NCBI GenBank assembly: GCA_946536225.1
Contig: CAMNEE010000001.1
Coordinates: 558,001 to 622,000, forward strand
Direction of reading: 5' to 3'
From: UBA6985 sp946536225
GTDB lineage: Bacteria > Bacillota_I > Bacilli_A > RF39 > UBA660
DNA length: 64,000 nucleotides
Below are positions 49,973-58,670 of the stretch, piece after piece. The number at the start of each line of letters is the position of its first letter. Positions within the stretch are counted from its first letter, which is position 1. The notes under the pieces were generated by a model. That model ran no database searches. It saw only the letters and a program-made list of their open reading frames with translations, and was not told the DNA's origin. The position numbers and the translations under genes are program-made.

Positions 49973-52165
49973 TTATTCAGCTTTTTCGTTATCTAAGTGA
50001 ATTACTCTTTCTTTTATTTCTTGAGTTCTTCCTTTGTTCCAGAAGTTAGATCCAATATAACCACATGTTCTACGAGCAACATTTAATTTATCATGATCTC
50101 TGTTACCACAGTTTGGACAATACCATTCAAGATTATCATCTATTAATATTTCTCCTGTGTAACCACATGCTTTACAATAATCGAATTTAGAATTAAGTTC
50201 AGCATACATAATATTATCATAAATAAATTTAATTACTTCCATTACTGCTGGAATATTATTTGCAAGATTTGCAGTTTCAATATATGAAATAGCTCCTCCT
50301 GGAGATAATTTTTGGAATTCAGATTCTAATTTTAATTTTGTAAAGGCATCAATTTTTTCAAATACAGGTACATGGTATGAATTAGTAATATAATTTCTAT
50401 CTGTAATACCTTTAATTACTCCAAATCTTTCTTTTAAGCATTTAGCAAATTTATATGTAGTTGATTCAATTGGAGTACCATATACAGAATAATCAATATC
50501 TTCTGCATCTTTCCACTCTTTACATTTATCATTTAATTTTTGCATTACTTGAATAGCAAATTCATAACCTTTACCGCCATCAGTATGTGAGTGACCAGTC
50601 ATGTATTTAACACATTCATAAAGTCCTGCATATCCTAGTGAAATAGTTGAATATCCTCCATGTAATAATTCATGGATTGATTCACCCTTATCAAGTCTAG
50701 CAAGTGCACCATGTTGCCATAGAATTGGAGCAACATCACTTGTTACTTTAGATAAACGTTTATGTCTAATTTGAAGTGCTCTATGACATAGTTCAAGACG
50801 TTCATCCATAATTTGCCAGAAGTATTCCATATCTTTATCACTAGATAAAGCAGCATCAACTAAGTTAATAGTAACAACACCTTGGTTAAATCTACCATAG
50901 TATTTTCCTTTACCAGGAACATAGTTTTTAGCTTTAGCAACATTACCTCTTGTAATACCTCTATCTGGTGTTAAGAATGAACGACATCCCATACATGGAT
51001 AACATTCTCCTTCACCAAGTTCATTAATCTTTAATTCCTTCATTACTTTTTCAGAAATATAGTCTGGTACCATACGTTTAGCAGTACATTCTGCAGCTAA
51101 CTTAGTTAAATAATAATATTTTCCTTTTGGATTAATATTATCTTCTTCTAGTACATAAAGTAATTTAGGGAATGCTGGAGTAATATAAACTCCATTTTCA
51201 TTCTTCATACCTTGAATTCTTTGTTTTAAGAATTCTTCAATTAACATTGCAAGTTCTTCTTTGTATTCCTCAGTTTCACCTAAATACATGTTAACACTTA
51301 AGAATGGTGCTTGACCATTTGTAGTAGTCATGGAATTTATTTGATATTGGAAAGTTTGAACTCCATCTGTTATTTCTTTTCTTAAATCTTCATCAACAAA
51401 TTTTGCAATTTGAGCTTTAGTTAATTTTCTTTCTTTATACTTCTTTTCATAAGCTTCTTTTGATTGTCTAATAAATGGAGCTAAATGTGTAAGTGTAATT
51501 GTAGCACCTCCATATTGACTTGATGAAACAGCTGTAATTAATTGAGTAGCAATAGTCATAGCTGTTAAGAATCTATGAGGTTTTTCAATCATTACTCCAT
51601 TTACATTTGTTCCATTTTGTAACATATCTTCTAGATTGATTAAGTCACAATTATGTAAAGCATTTTGAGCAAAGTAGTCAGCATCATGGAAGTGAATAAT
51701 ACCATCTTCATGAGCTTTTACAATGTCTTCAGGAAGTAAGAAACGTTTAGTAATATCTGTACTAGTAATACCAGCAAGATAGTCTCTTTGAGTAGTAACT
51801 ACTTTAGCATTCTTATTAGAATTTTCAGTATTCCAGTATTCTGATTCTCCATCAATTAATTCTTTGATAGCAAGATCAGTAGAATTAGATTTTCTTACAA
51901 GTTCTCTTGTGTATCTATATGTAATATAATGTTTAGCAAGTTCATATTTACCAATAGACATTAATTTTGTTTCGATAATATCTTGGATATCTTCAACTAG
52001 GATCCTCTTCTTTCCTAATTTTTCGATATACTTGATGATGTTTCTGATTTGAACAGGGCTAGCTTGGAATTCCTCTTCAACTTCAGCATTAGCCTTTTCA
52101 ATCGCTTGCTCGATTTTGTCAGGGCTATAATCGACCATGTGGCCATCTCTTTTGATAACTTTCAT
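49973..52165 (-). CDS. nrdD: Anaerobic (class III) ribonucleoside-triphosphate reductase
   Basis: Reduces ribonucleotides to deoxyribonucleotides using a glycyl radical, which is destroyed by oxygen. N-terminal ATP-cone (about 1-90), large catalytic barrel, then a zinc site with two C-x-x-C pairs (CKACG, CPNCG) near the C-terminus. The radical glycine is in RRTCGYIGS. About 730 residues. Start: ATG at 52165, with AGAGGT 9 bases upstream; the longer frame begins inside that site. First gene in the operon, with a palindrome at about -42 upstream. Confidence 0.96.
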   Translation of the reverse strand: MKVIKRDGHMVDYSPDKIEQAIEKANAEVEEEFQASPVQIRNIIKYIEKLGKKRILVEDIQDIIETKLMSIGKYELAKHYITYRYTRELVRKSNSTDLAIKELIDGESEYWNTENSNKNAKVVTTQRDYLAGITSTDITKRFLLPEDIVKAHEDGIIHFHDADYFAQNALHNCDLINLEDMLQNGTNVNGVMIEKPHRFLTAMTIATQLITAVSSSQYGGATITLTHLAPFIRQSKEAYEKKYKERKLTKAQIAKFVDEDLRKEITDGVQTFQYQINSMTTTNGQAPFLSVNMYLGETEEYKEELAMLIEEFLKQRIQGMKNENGVYITPAFPKLLYVLEEDNINPKGKYYYLTKLAAECTAKRMVPDYISEKVMKELKINELGEGECYPCMGCRSFLTPDRGITRGNVAKAKNYVPGKGKYYGRFNQGVVTINLVDAALSSDKDMEYFWQIMDERLELCHRALQIRHKRLSKVTSDVAPILWQHGALARLDKGESIHELLHGGYSTISLGYAGLYECVKYMTGHSHTDGGKGYEFAIQVMQKLNDKCKEWKDAEDIDYSVYGTPIESTTYKFAKCLKERFGVIKGITDRNYITNSYHVPVFEKIDAFTKLKLESEFQKLSPGGAISYIETANLANNIPAVMEVIKFIYDNIMYAELNSKFDYCKACGYTGEILIDDNLEWYCPNCGNRDHDKLNVARRTCGYIGSNFWNKGRTQEIKERVIHLDNEKAE

Positions 52166-52215
52166 AATTTTTTTACCTCTTCCCATTTTCTTCTATGATT
52201 ACTTATCACACCTAA

Positions 52216-52221
52216 ATTATA
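52216..52221 (-). promoter_or_regulatory. Predicted -10 element of the nrdDG-dut operon
   Basis: A perfect TATAAT on the minus strand with no good -35 (AATACA at the right distance). This suggests an activator-dependent promoter; the palindrome at 52244-52259 is centred near -42 relative to the inferred start. Confidence 0.6.
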
Positions 52222-52243
52222 TTATTTTTTATATTTTATGTAT

Positions 52244-52259
52244 TGTTGCATTTGCAACA
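52244..52259. promoter_or_regulatory. Perfect 16-bp palindrome between nrdD and crp/fnr-like gene
   Basis: TGTTGCA-TT-TGCAACA: two 7-bp half sites with a 2-bp centre. It is centred near -42 for nrdD (class II activator position) and overlaps the TTGCAA -35 (52252-52257) of the divergent regulator. Crp/Fnr proteins bind such inverted repeats. Confidence 0.65.
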
Positions 52260-52300
52260 CTTACATAAATTTGATAAACTTTTTTTAGAGATGATGAAAT

Positions 52301-52936
52301 ATGAAAAATTTATTTGCCGATATAACGGATAAAAACAAGGAAAAGCTATTTAAAATTTTTAAAGCAAGTACTGTAAAGTTTACAAAAGGTATTAATATTA
52401 TTTCTTATATGGATAGAACTAATACTATAGGAATTGTTGATGAAGGAAGTGTTGATATATTAATCACAGACTATGAAGGAGATATTACATTAATTGATGA
52501 ATTAAATCAAAATGACTTATTTGGTTCTATGATCTACTCTACTGTACTTAATCCAGAGTGTTCTATTATTACTAAAGAAAACACTTCTATTACATTCATA
52601 GACTATGCAGAGATTACTAATGCTGACTTTATAAAGTCTGAGTTTTATATAACATTTGTACAGAATTTGCTTACAATTATCTTTGATCAAATATCAATTA
52701 AAAATAAAAGAATTGAAGTTATTAGTAAAAAATCTATTCGTGATAAACTTTTAACATATTTCAATCAACAAACTAAAGAAGAAGCTAAAACTAAATCATT
52801 CGAATTAACTATGTCTTTATCTCAATTAGCATCATACTTATGTATAGATAGATGTGCAATGATGAGAGAACTTAGAAACCTTAGAGATGAGGGTATGATA
52901 GAAAAAAGAGGTAAAAAAATACAACTACTTTATTAA
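52301..52936 (+). CDS. Crp/Fnr-family transcriptional regulator
   Basis: The 211-residue product has an N-terminal cNMP-binding-like barrel (about 1-115), a connecting helix (about 120-150) and a C-terminal winged-helix DNA-binding domain. That domain reads SLSQLASYLCIDRCAMMRELRNL and then GMIEKRGKKIQLL. Only scattered cysteines occur and there is no N-terminal Fe-S cluster motif, so the redox sensing is not that of E. coli Fnr. It is divergent from nrdD, with a shared palindromic operator, and its 3' end overlaps that of the convergent zincin-like gene. Effector unknown. Confidence 0.88.
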   Translation: MKNLFADITDKNKEKLFKIFKASTVKFTKGINIISYMDRTNTIGIVDEGSVDILITDYEGDITLIDELNQNDLFGSMIYSTVLNPECSIITKENTSITFIDYAEITNADFIKSEFYITFVQNLLTIIFDQISIKNKRIEVISKKSIRDKLLTYFNQQTKEEAKTKSFELTMSLSQLASYLCIDRCAMMRELRNLRDEGMIEKRGKKIQLLY

Positions 52937-52950
52937 GCAGTTGTTTTTTT
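52914..52950. terminator. Bidirectional terminator of the regulator and the convergent zincin-like gene
   Basis: A stem (52921-52929 with 52936-52944, one mismatch) with U-tract on the plus strand and an A-run on its other side. Stop codons of both genes are within it; the two genes overlap by 12 bases. Confidence 0.8.
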
Positions 52951-53854
52951 CTCTGTCTAAATATTTATTATTATAACGTTCTTCTATATACGGAAATGCA
53001 TTAAACATATCTTTTGTTAAGTTTATCTTGCCAAACAGTTTTATTCTATCCATAAGAATCATTTTAGGAACATCTAGAAAATATTTATAATCACTTTGTG
53101 ATAATGTACCAGCTCTATACATATCAGTTATTTTAGTATAATATGCTTCTGCACAAAAAAGTTGTATTTCCTCATATATAAATTTTGCTATAATTAGCCT
53201 CTTTCTTCCGTTTTCCATTGAGTGATATAAAGCATCTAATGAATAAAGGAATGATAAAGCTAATTCTTCACCCATAAGAAGTGAAAGAAAGTCTTTAATA
53301 TATTTTAAGTCAGCATTAAAAAAGGCTTTTTCCATATCACTTCTAGAAATAATCATTTCCATGTAATCAGCAACAGGTCTAATAATTGGATATACCGTGC
53401 TTTTGTATTTACCATTATTACCTGTATAATCAGCAAAATTTCTTAAATCGAATAAAGCTGTATATCCTTCATTTAGTCCTACTCCAACTTGCATATTCTT
53501 ATTTAAGTCTACTTGATGAAAACCCGAATACACTTTATTTTTTTCTTTATCAAAATAAGTTGTAGCCATGTGTGTTAATTCATGTGTTATTTCTTCACTA
53601 TAATCACCAATTGGAGTTATGATTTGATTATTAATTAAGTGATAAGCAGCCTTAACAACCTTTTTATCTTTTACAAACATAGGATATATTTTAAGTGTCT
53701 TCTCATTATGAAAGAAATAGTCCAAATTAACTCCTAGTTTAGAGACAGTCTCATAATATCTAACAACATCATTATCAGTATTTTTTAATACGTGATCTAC
53801 TTCTATTTTAGGAGATCTATCTATTTCTAAATCATTTAACCACGCTTTATCCAT
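52925..53854 (-). CDS. Zincin-like protein with HExxH (paralog A)
   Basis: Not a named family. The 309 residues have HELTH at 91-95, and a Glu at 129 in LNEGYT, so the ligand set H-E-x-x-H plus downstream E resembles the gluzincin peptidases. Surrounding sequence (EEITHELTHMATT, GVGLNEGYTALFD) supports it. No signal peptide or membrane helix is visible, so it is probably cytosolic or exported by another route. A paralog with the same motif positions is encoded at 54686-55609, with another gene between. Convergent with the Crp/Fnr regulator. Confidence 0.7.
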   Translation of the reverse strand: MDKAWLNDLEIDRSPKIEVDHVLKNTDNDVVRYYETVSKLGVNLDYFFHNEKTLKIYPMFVKDKKVVKAAYHLINNQIITPIGDYSEEITHELTHMATTYFDKEKNKVYSGFHQVDLNKNMQVGVGLNEGYTALFDLRNFADYTGNNGKYKSTVYPIIRPVADYMEMIISRSDMEKAFFNADLKYIKDFLSLLMGEELALSFLYSLDALYHSMENGRKRLIIAKFIYEEIQLFCAEAYYTKITDMYRAGTLSQSDYKYFLDVPKMILMDRIKLFGKINLTKDMFNAFPYIEERYNNKYLDREKNNCLIK

Positions 53855-53872
53855 TTAAACCACCCTTTCACA

Positions 53873-54625
53873 TTAATTCCTAAATGGAACAATGTTTTTA
53901 CCTAAGCTTCTTATTTTTTCATTTTGATAATCTTGATATTTTTTGTATTTTTCTATTACTTCATCGATATAACCATTACCTGGTAAATAATAAAGAAATT
54001 TATTCAAATAATGAAAAAAATCTTCGATTACATAATCATCATCTGAATTATATATGCTAAAGTAATCAAGTAACTCTTTAGTAAAATCTTCTCCTAATTT
54101 GTTTAAAATTTCCGTTGTTAGGCAATGATTATCTCCAGTAAAAAACATCTTAGCAAATTTTTCTATTCCTATAGTATTTATAATAGCTCCCATGATTGTT
54201 GTACGATTAGGACTTATTTGATATGCATCAAATAGTTCATACTCATCAAGAAAAAGTTCAGATGCAAAGTAATTTACTGCATATCTTTCAAATCCCATGA
54301 CTGATGGATATTTAAATAAACTATAATCATTATCAACTAATTTTCGATACTCATCAGGCAACATATACATTGTTTTTGAGTGAGCACATCTTATAAGTTC
54401 TCTTCTTAAGAAAGTTTCATTACCTGGTATATAGAAAATATTGTTTCTAAGTAAATGTTCTATATCTCTTCTATGATATATCTCATCAATTTCTTCTTGT
54501 GACATAGGTATTAAATTTATTCCATCTACATTATTTAAATAATTAGATGTAGGCCAACCATGTTCTTTTAGTTTTAAGAAAATACGTCTTATTTCTGGAT
54601 TACTTAATGCTGATATACTTCTCAT
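53873..54625 (-). CDS. Hypothetical protein, 250 residues, between two zincin-like genes
   Basis: Not recognised. A soluble, helix-rich, acidic protein without an HExxH. It lies 60 bases after paralog B and 18 bases before paralog A, in the same direction. The gene order suggests a shared transcript and a possible functional link with the two zincin-like proteins (for example substrate or regulator). This is inference from location only. Confidence 0.65.
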   Translation of the reverse strand: MRSISALSNPEIRRIFLKLKEHGWPTSNYLNNVDGINLIPMSQEEIDEIYHRRDIEHLLRNNIFYIPGNETFLRRELIRCAHSKTMYMLPDEYRKLVDNDYSLFKYPSVMGFERYAVNYFASELFLDEYELFDAYQISPNRTTIMGAIINTIGIEKFAKMFFTGDNHCLTTEILNKLGEDFTKELLDYFSIYNSDDDYVIEDFFHYLNKFLYYLPGNGYIDEVIEKYKKYQDYQNEKIRSLGKNIVPFRN

Positions 54626-54685
54626 ATTATCTTCTTCCTAACAATTACCAATTATTATAACATAATGGAGTAGATAAATAATTAA

Positions 54686-55609
54686 CTACTTTACTAAGCA
54701 GTTGTTTTTTTCTCTTATTTTATATTTTCCATCATATCTTTTTTCAATATATGGATATGCTTCTTTTAACTTTGGAGTAAGTGGTATACCCATGATAGTT
54801 ACTTTTTCAAGTAACATTATTTTCACTAATTCAAGATAAGCTTTATAAGAATTTCTATCTAGAGTTCCAGCTCTATAACAATCAGTAATTTTAGTATAAA
54901 AAGCTTCAACTACAAAGATTTGTATATCAGGGTATAAAAGATGAAGCATAATTGGTCTAAATCTAGAACAGTCATCACTACAATGTAATAGAGCATCATA
55001 TGAATATAAAAATATTAAAGACTTATCTTTACCCATCAATCTTGATAAATAGTTGTAAATTGTCTTTAAATCAGCTTTAAAATAGCAATCTAACATTCTT
55101 TTAGTCTCTAAAGTAGATTCTAAATCTTCAGATATTTTAGTAGTAATTGGATATATATCTATTTTTGTTTTATCTTTACCAGGTATTATATCTTTAAATA
55201 ATCTATAATCAAGTGAGTTTGTAAATCCTTCATTTAATGCTTCACCTATTTGATATCCATCTTTACCATTTGCTTGATAGAATCCTACATGAATAGTATC
55301 GCCTTCAACAATAGAGGACGACATATGTAATAGTTCATGAGATAATTGTTGATCCATCTCTTTTGAATTTGTAACTATATTATTAGTAAGGGCATCATAA
55401 TACGAAGATGATTTTCTTCTACTATACAAAGTATCATCTTTTTCAAAAGTTAATGTACTAAGATTTTTATAGAAAAGAGGAATTTCAGTATCAAGGTTAC
55501 TTAGTTCTTTATAAAACATTTTTATATATTCATTATCGCTTTGAAATACTTCTTCTACTCTTTCTATTTTAGGTCTAGTTATTTCAAAATGTTCTACTCT
55601 ATCACTCAT
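54686..55609 (-). CDS. Zincin-like protein with HExxH (paralog B)
   Basis: 307 residues, similar to the protein at 52925-53854. HELLH at 91-95 and Glu127 in ALNEGFT occupy the same positions, and both end in REKNNCL(I/V)K. There is clear similarity in several blocks, for example FYTKITD.YRAGTL and EAYPYIE.RY. Probably a metalloprotease-like family duplicated in this lineage. Start: ATG with AGGAATG upstream. The 3' end forms a stem-loop, discussed separately. Confidence 0.7.
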   Translation of the reverse strand: MSDRVEHFEITRPKIERVEEVFQSDNEYIKMFYKELSNLDTEIPLFYKNLSTLTFEKDDTLYSRRKSSSYYDALTNNIVTNSKEMDQQLSHELLHMSSSIVEGDTIHVGFYQANGKDGYQIGEALNEGFTNSLDYRLFKDIIPGKDKTKIDIYPITTKISEDLESTLETKRMLDCYFKADLKTIYNYLSRLMGKDKSLIFLYSYDALLHCSDDCSRFRPIMLHLLYPDIQIFVVEAFYTKITDCYRAGTLDRNSYKAYLELVKIMLLEKVTIMGIPLTPKLKEAYPYIEKRYDGKYKIREKNNCLVK

Positions 55610-55658
55610 ACTTAATCATTCCTTTAGTATATAATAGCATATATTTTAAGTAGAAAAT

Positions 55659-55690
55659 AAAAAAAGAAAATCATTAAATTGATTTTCTTT
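55659..55690 (-). terminator. Intrinsic terminator of dnaJ
   Basis: An 11-bp AT-rich stem (55663-55673 with 55680-55690) followed by a U-run; the stop codon is at its base. Confidence 0.75.
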
Positions 55691-56817
55691 TATTCTGTAT
55701 ATTTATAATAGTTTTTAAATTCAGGATTCTTATCTAAAGATGTTTCACTTAATTCTTTAAATAGTTCTTTTTGAGTCTTATCAAGTTTAGTAGGAATAAT
55801 GATATTAATAATACCATATGCATCTCCTAGTTTACCTGACTTCTCATCATCAACACCTTTACCTTTGAATCTGAATTTTTCTAGGTTTTGAGTACCTGCA
55901 GGTATCTTTGTAACAACTGTTCCATGAATAGTTGGTACATCTTTTTCACATCCTAGAACTGCTTCTGTAATAGTAAGAGGAATGTTGATATAAATATCTC
56001 TTCCATCTCTTTTATATAATTCATGTTCTTTAACTGTGAAGTTAATATAGATATCTCCTCTTGGACCTCCATTTAAACCTGCATTACCTTTTCCAGCCAT
56101 GCGCATAGTGTCTCCACTTTCAACGCCTCTTGGAACACGTAATTTAATTTCTTTAGAAGATTCAACAATACCTTTACCACCACATTCAGAGCATGATTCA
56201 GAGAATGTTGCACCTTTACCATGACAATCTGGACATGTTGTTTGAGTTTGTACAACACCTAGAATTGTTCTTTGTTGAGTTACTACTCTTCCACTTCCAT
56301 GACAAGTAGCACATGTTTTTTCTCCTTTACCACCTTTGCCATTACACTCAGAACATGAGTCAAATAATTTAACTTTGAAAGTTTTTTCACAGCCATATAC
56401 AGCTTCTTCAAATGTTAAATTAATATTTACTTCTATATCAGCACCCTTGGATGCAGAGTTTGAGTGACTTCTAGATCCTCTTCCGAATCCTCCGAAGCCA
56501 CCTCCTCCGAACATATCGAATAAATCTCCTAGGTCAAAGTCTCCAAAGTCAAAACCACCAAATCCTCCGGCACCATTTGCATATCCACCACCATTAGTGA
56601 ATGCTTGATGTCCAAATTGGTCATATTGAGCACGTTTTTGTTTATCACTTAAAACAGCATATGCTTCACCAATTTCTTTAAATTTAGCTTCATCTCCAGT
56701 TTCTTTGTTATCTGGGTGATATTTTTTAGCAAGTTTTCTAAATGCTGATTTTATCTCAGCATCACTAGCAGTTTTACTTACACCAAGTAGTTCATAGTAA
56801 TCCATTTTATCTGCCAT
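55690..56817 (-). CDS. dnaJ: Chaperone DnaJ
   Basis: The 375-residue class I J-protein. N-terminal J domain with HPD (YHPDN), a Gly/Phe-rich linker (about 75-120), four zinc C-x-x-C-x-G-x-G repeats (about 150-210) and the C-terminal substrate domain. It works with DnaK and GrpE. It follows pepF by nine bases. Confidence 0.97.
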   Translation of the reverse strand: MADKMDYYELLGVSKTASDAEIKSAFRKLAKKYHPDNKETGDEAKFKEIGEAYAVLSDKQKRAQYDQFGHQAFTNGGGYANGAGGFGGFDFGDFDLGDLFDMFGGGGFGGFGRGSRSHSNSASKGADIEVNINLTFEEAVYGCEKTFKVKLFDSCSECNGKGGKGEKTCATCHGSGRVVTQQRTILGVVQTQTTCPDCHGKGATFSESCSECGGKGIVESSKEIKLRVPRGVESGDTMRMAGKGNAGLNGGPRGDIYINFTVKEHELYKRDGRDIYINIPLTITEAVLGCEKDVPTIHGTVVTKIPAGTQNLEKFRFKGKGVDDEKSGKLGDAYGIINIIIPTKLDKTQKELFKELSETSLDKNPEFKNYYKYTE

Positions 56818-56826
56818 ATAATCTGC

Positions 56827-58620
56827 CTACTTTCTTGTATTACTTATTTCTTTATATTTATCAATCATGCTATCAAAATACTTAATAGCATCTTCATATA
56901 CTTCCTTTTTAGTTAGATCTATACCTAATATTTCAAATATCTCAGTTGGATATTTATCTCCTCCTGTTTTTAAGAAGTTTAAATATTTATCTAACATTGA
57001 TTTATCTCCATCTAAGATATGTTTTGCAACGAAGGAGGCCACACTTATACATATTGAATAACTATATAAATAGTAATTCATGTAATAGTGGCTTCTTCTC
57101 ATCCATGAAACATTTGAGTATTCATCTAAAACTAGAGTATCTCCATAGTACTTCTTAAATGAATCAATTACTTCTTTATCCATGAATTCTTTAGTTACAG
57201 CACCATTTTTAGAGTACTCTTTATACATATCTTCTTCAATCTTACCTTCTCTTACAGCACCAAATAGATTAGATATAATTACTCCTAGTATATTATCTAT
57301 ACCAGCAAGTTTTTCTTCTTTAGTTTCTCCATTATCAGCTAAATAACTAGATAATAGGCACTCATTTGTAAGAGATGCTACTTCACATACTATAGATGGA
57401 AGTTCTCTATACTCTGGAGGATTTGAATCTTTAACATATTGATGATGTACATTATGACCACCTTCATGAGCAATAGTTGATACATCATCTAAGTTACCAT
57501 TGAAGGATAAAAGAATTCTAGAATCGTGGTCAATTGTTGAGAATGAATAACCACCTGAACATTTTCCTTTGTATTCGCAATAATCTATATAATGATTATC
57601 AAATACTTTTTTAATATGTTTTAGGTAATCTTCACCTAATGGTTTAAGTGCTTTTAAAATAATATCTTGAGCTTCTTCAATAGTGTATTCTTTAGTATTT
57701 TTACTCATTTCTAAAGAAGTATCATATTGATGTAATTCATCAAGACCTAATTCACTTTTATAAAGTTTAAAATAGTTTTGAAGAGAGTCTACATGTTCTT
57801 CAACTGTACTAACAAGTGTTCTAAATACATTTTCACTCATATTTAGACCAAACATTTTTCTATCCCAAGCAGAATTAAACTTATGAATACGTGCTTCTGT
57901 TTCATTAAGTGCAACATATGTACTTAAGAACATTGCAGAAGATGCACCATATTGTTCTAAAGTCTTAGAATATTTCTCTCTTATTTCTTTTCTTAACTCT
58001 CTTGAGTCATTTTTCATTAAACTTCTATAATTAGTTGATGTAATAGTTGTAGGAGTACCATTTATTTCTACAGTACCATAGTCATGTTCACTATTAAGCA
58101 TAGTTGATGACATATCATCATAGTGATCAGCCGCATGAGTAAGAGATGCAATTATTTTTTCTTCTGCATCACTTAATACATGTTCTTTTTCTCTATAGAT
58201 TTGATCAAGCATTGCTCTAAATTCTTTTAAACCATCTTCTTTAAATAAATCTTCATATTCACTTTCACTTAAACTTAATAGTTCAGGTTCAAAGTAACTA
58301 GTATTAACGGAGAATAAAGACATAAGATTTTCTGCTCTTGCTTTATTCTTAATACTCTTTGATAATCCTAATTCTTGATCGTTAACTAAATATGTATAAA
58401 CATAAAGGTTTTCTACAACTATATTTGCATCTATTATAAGTTTTAATAATTCTAATGTCTTTTTAGAGTCTTTAGAAAAGCCTTTATAAGAAGGAAGAAG
58501 GTTTATTAGTTCTTCTCCCTTTTTAAAGTCTCTCTCTAACTCCTCATCATTTTTATAAAAATCACTTAAATCCCATTTATATTTTGAAGGAACTTCGTTT
58601 CGATTCTTGTATTTATCCAT
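56827..58620 (-). CDS. pepF: Oligoendopeptidase F
   Basis: An M3-family metallopeptidase of 597 residues. It has the zinc motif HEGGHNVHH (H-E-x-x-H) near residue 385 and the expected downstream Glu ligand (EVASLTNE). It cleaves peptides of about 7-17 residues in the cytoplasm, probably for peptide turnover. Its location between dnaK and dnaJ may link it with protein quality control. It is preceded by a weak terminator after dnaK. Confidence 0.93.
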   Translation of the reverse strand: MDKYKNRNEVPSKYKWDLSDFYKNDEELERDFKKGEELINLLPSYKGFSKDSKKTLELLKLIIDANIVVENLYVYTYLVNDQELGLSKSIKNKARAENLMSLFSVNTSYFEPELLSLSESEYEDLFKEDGLKEFRAMLDQIYREKEHVLSDAEEKIIASLTHAADHYDDMSSTMLNSEHDYGTVEINGTPTTITSTNYRSLMKNDSRELRKEIREKYSKTLEQYGASSAMFLSTYVALNETEARIHKFNSAWDRKMFGLNMSENVFRTLVSTVEEHVDSLQNYFKLYKSELGLDELHQYDTSLEMSKNTKEYTIEEAQDIILKALKPLGEDYLKHIKKVFDNHYIDYCEYKGKCSGGYSFSTIDHDSRILLSFNGNLDDVSTIAHEGGHNVHHQYVKDSNPPEYRELPSIVCEVASLTNECLLSSYLADNGETKEEKLAGIDNILGVIISNLFGAVREGKIEEDMYKEYSKNGAVTKEFMDKEVIDSFKKYYGDTLVLDEYSNVSWMRRSHYYMNYYLYSYSICISVASFVAKHILDGDKSMLDKYLNFLKTGGDKYPTEIFEILGIDLTKKEVYEDAIKYFDSMIDKYKEISNTRK

Positions 58621-58639
58621 TTATTCATCCTCCATAGTT

Positions 58640-58668
58640 AAAAGTTCTAGACTATCTAGAACTTTTTT
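58640..58668 (-). terminator. Hairpin between dnaK and pepF, possibly leaky
   Basis: A perfect 11-bp stem (58641-58651 with 58655-58665). The U-tract after it on the minus strand is only four U long, so termination may be partial. No promoter is visible before pepF, which supports readthrough. Confidence 0.6.
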
Positions 58669-58670
58669 TC

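Noticed and set aside
53873..54625. Third zincin paralog between the other two
   Set aside because: No HExxH or L-N-E-G block; similarity to its neighbours is not convincing beyond composition.
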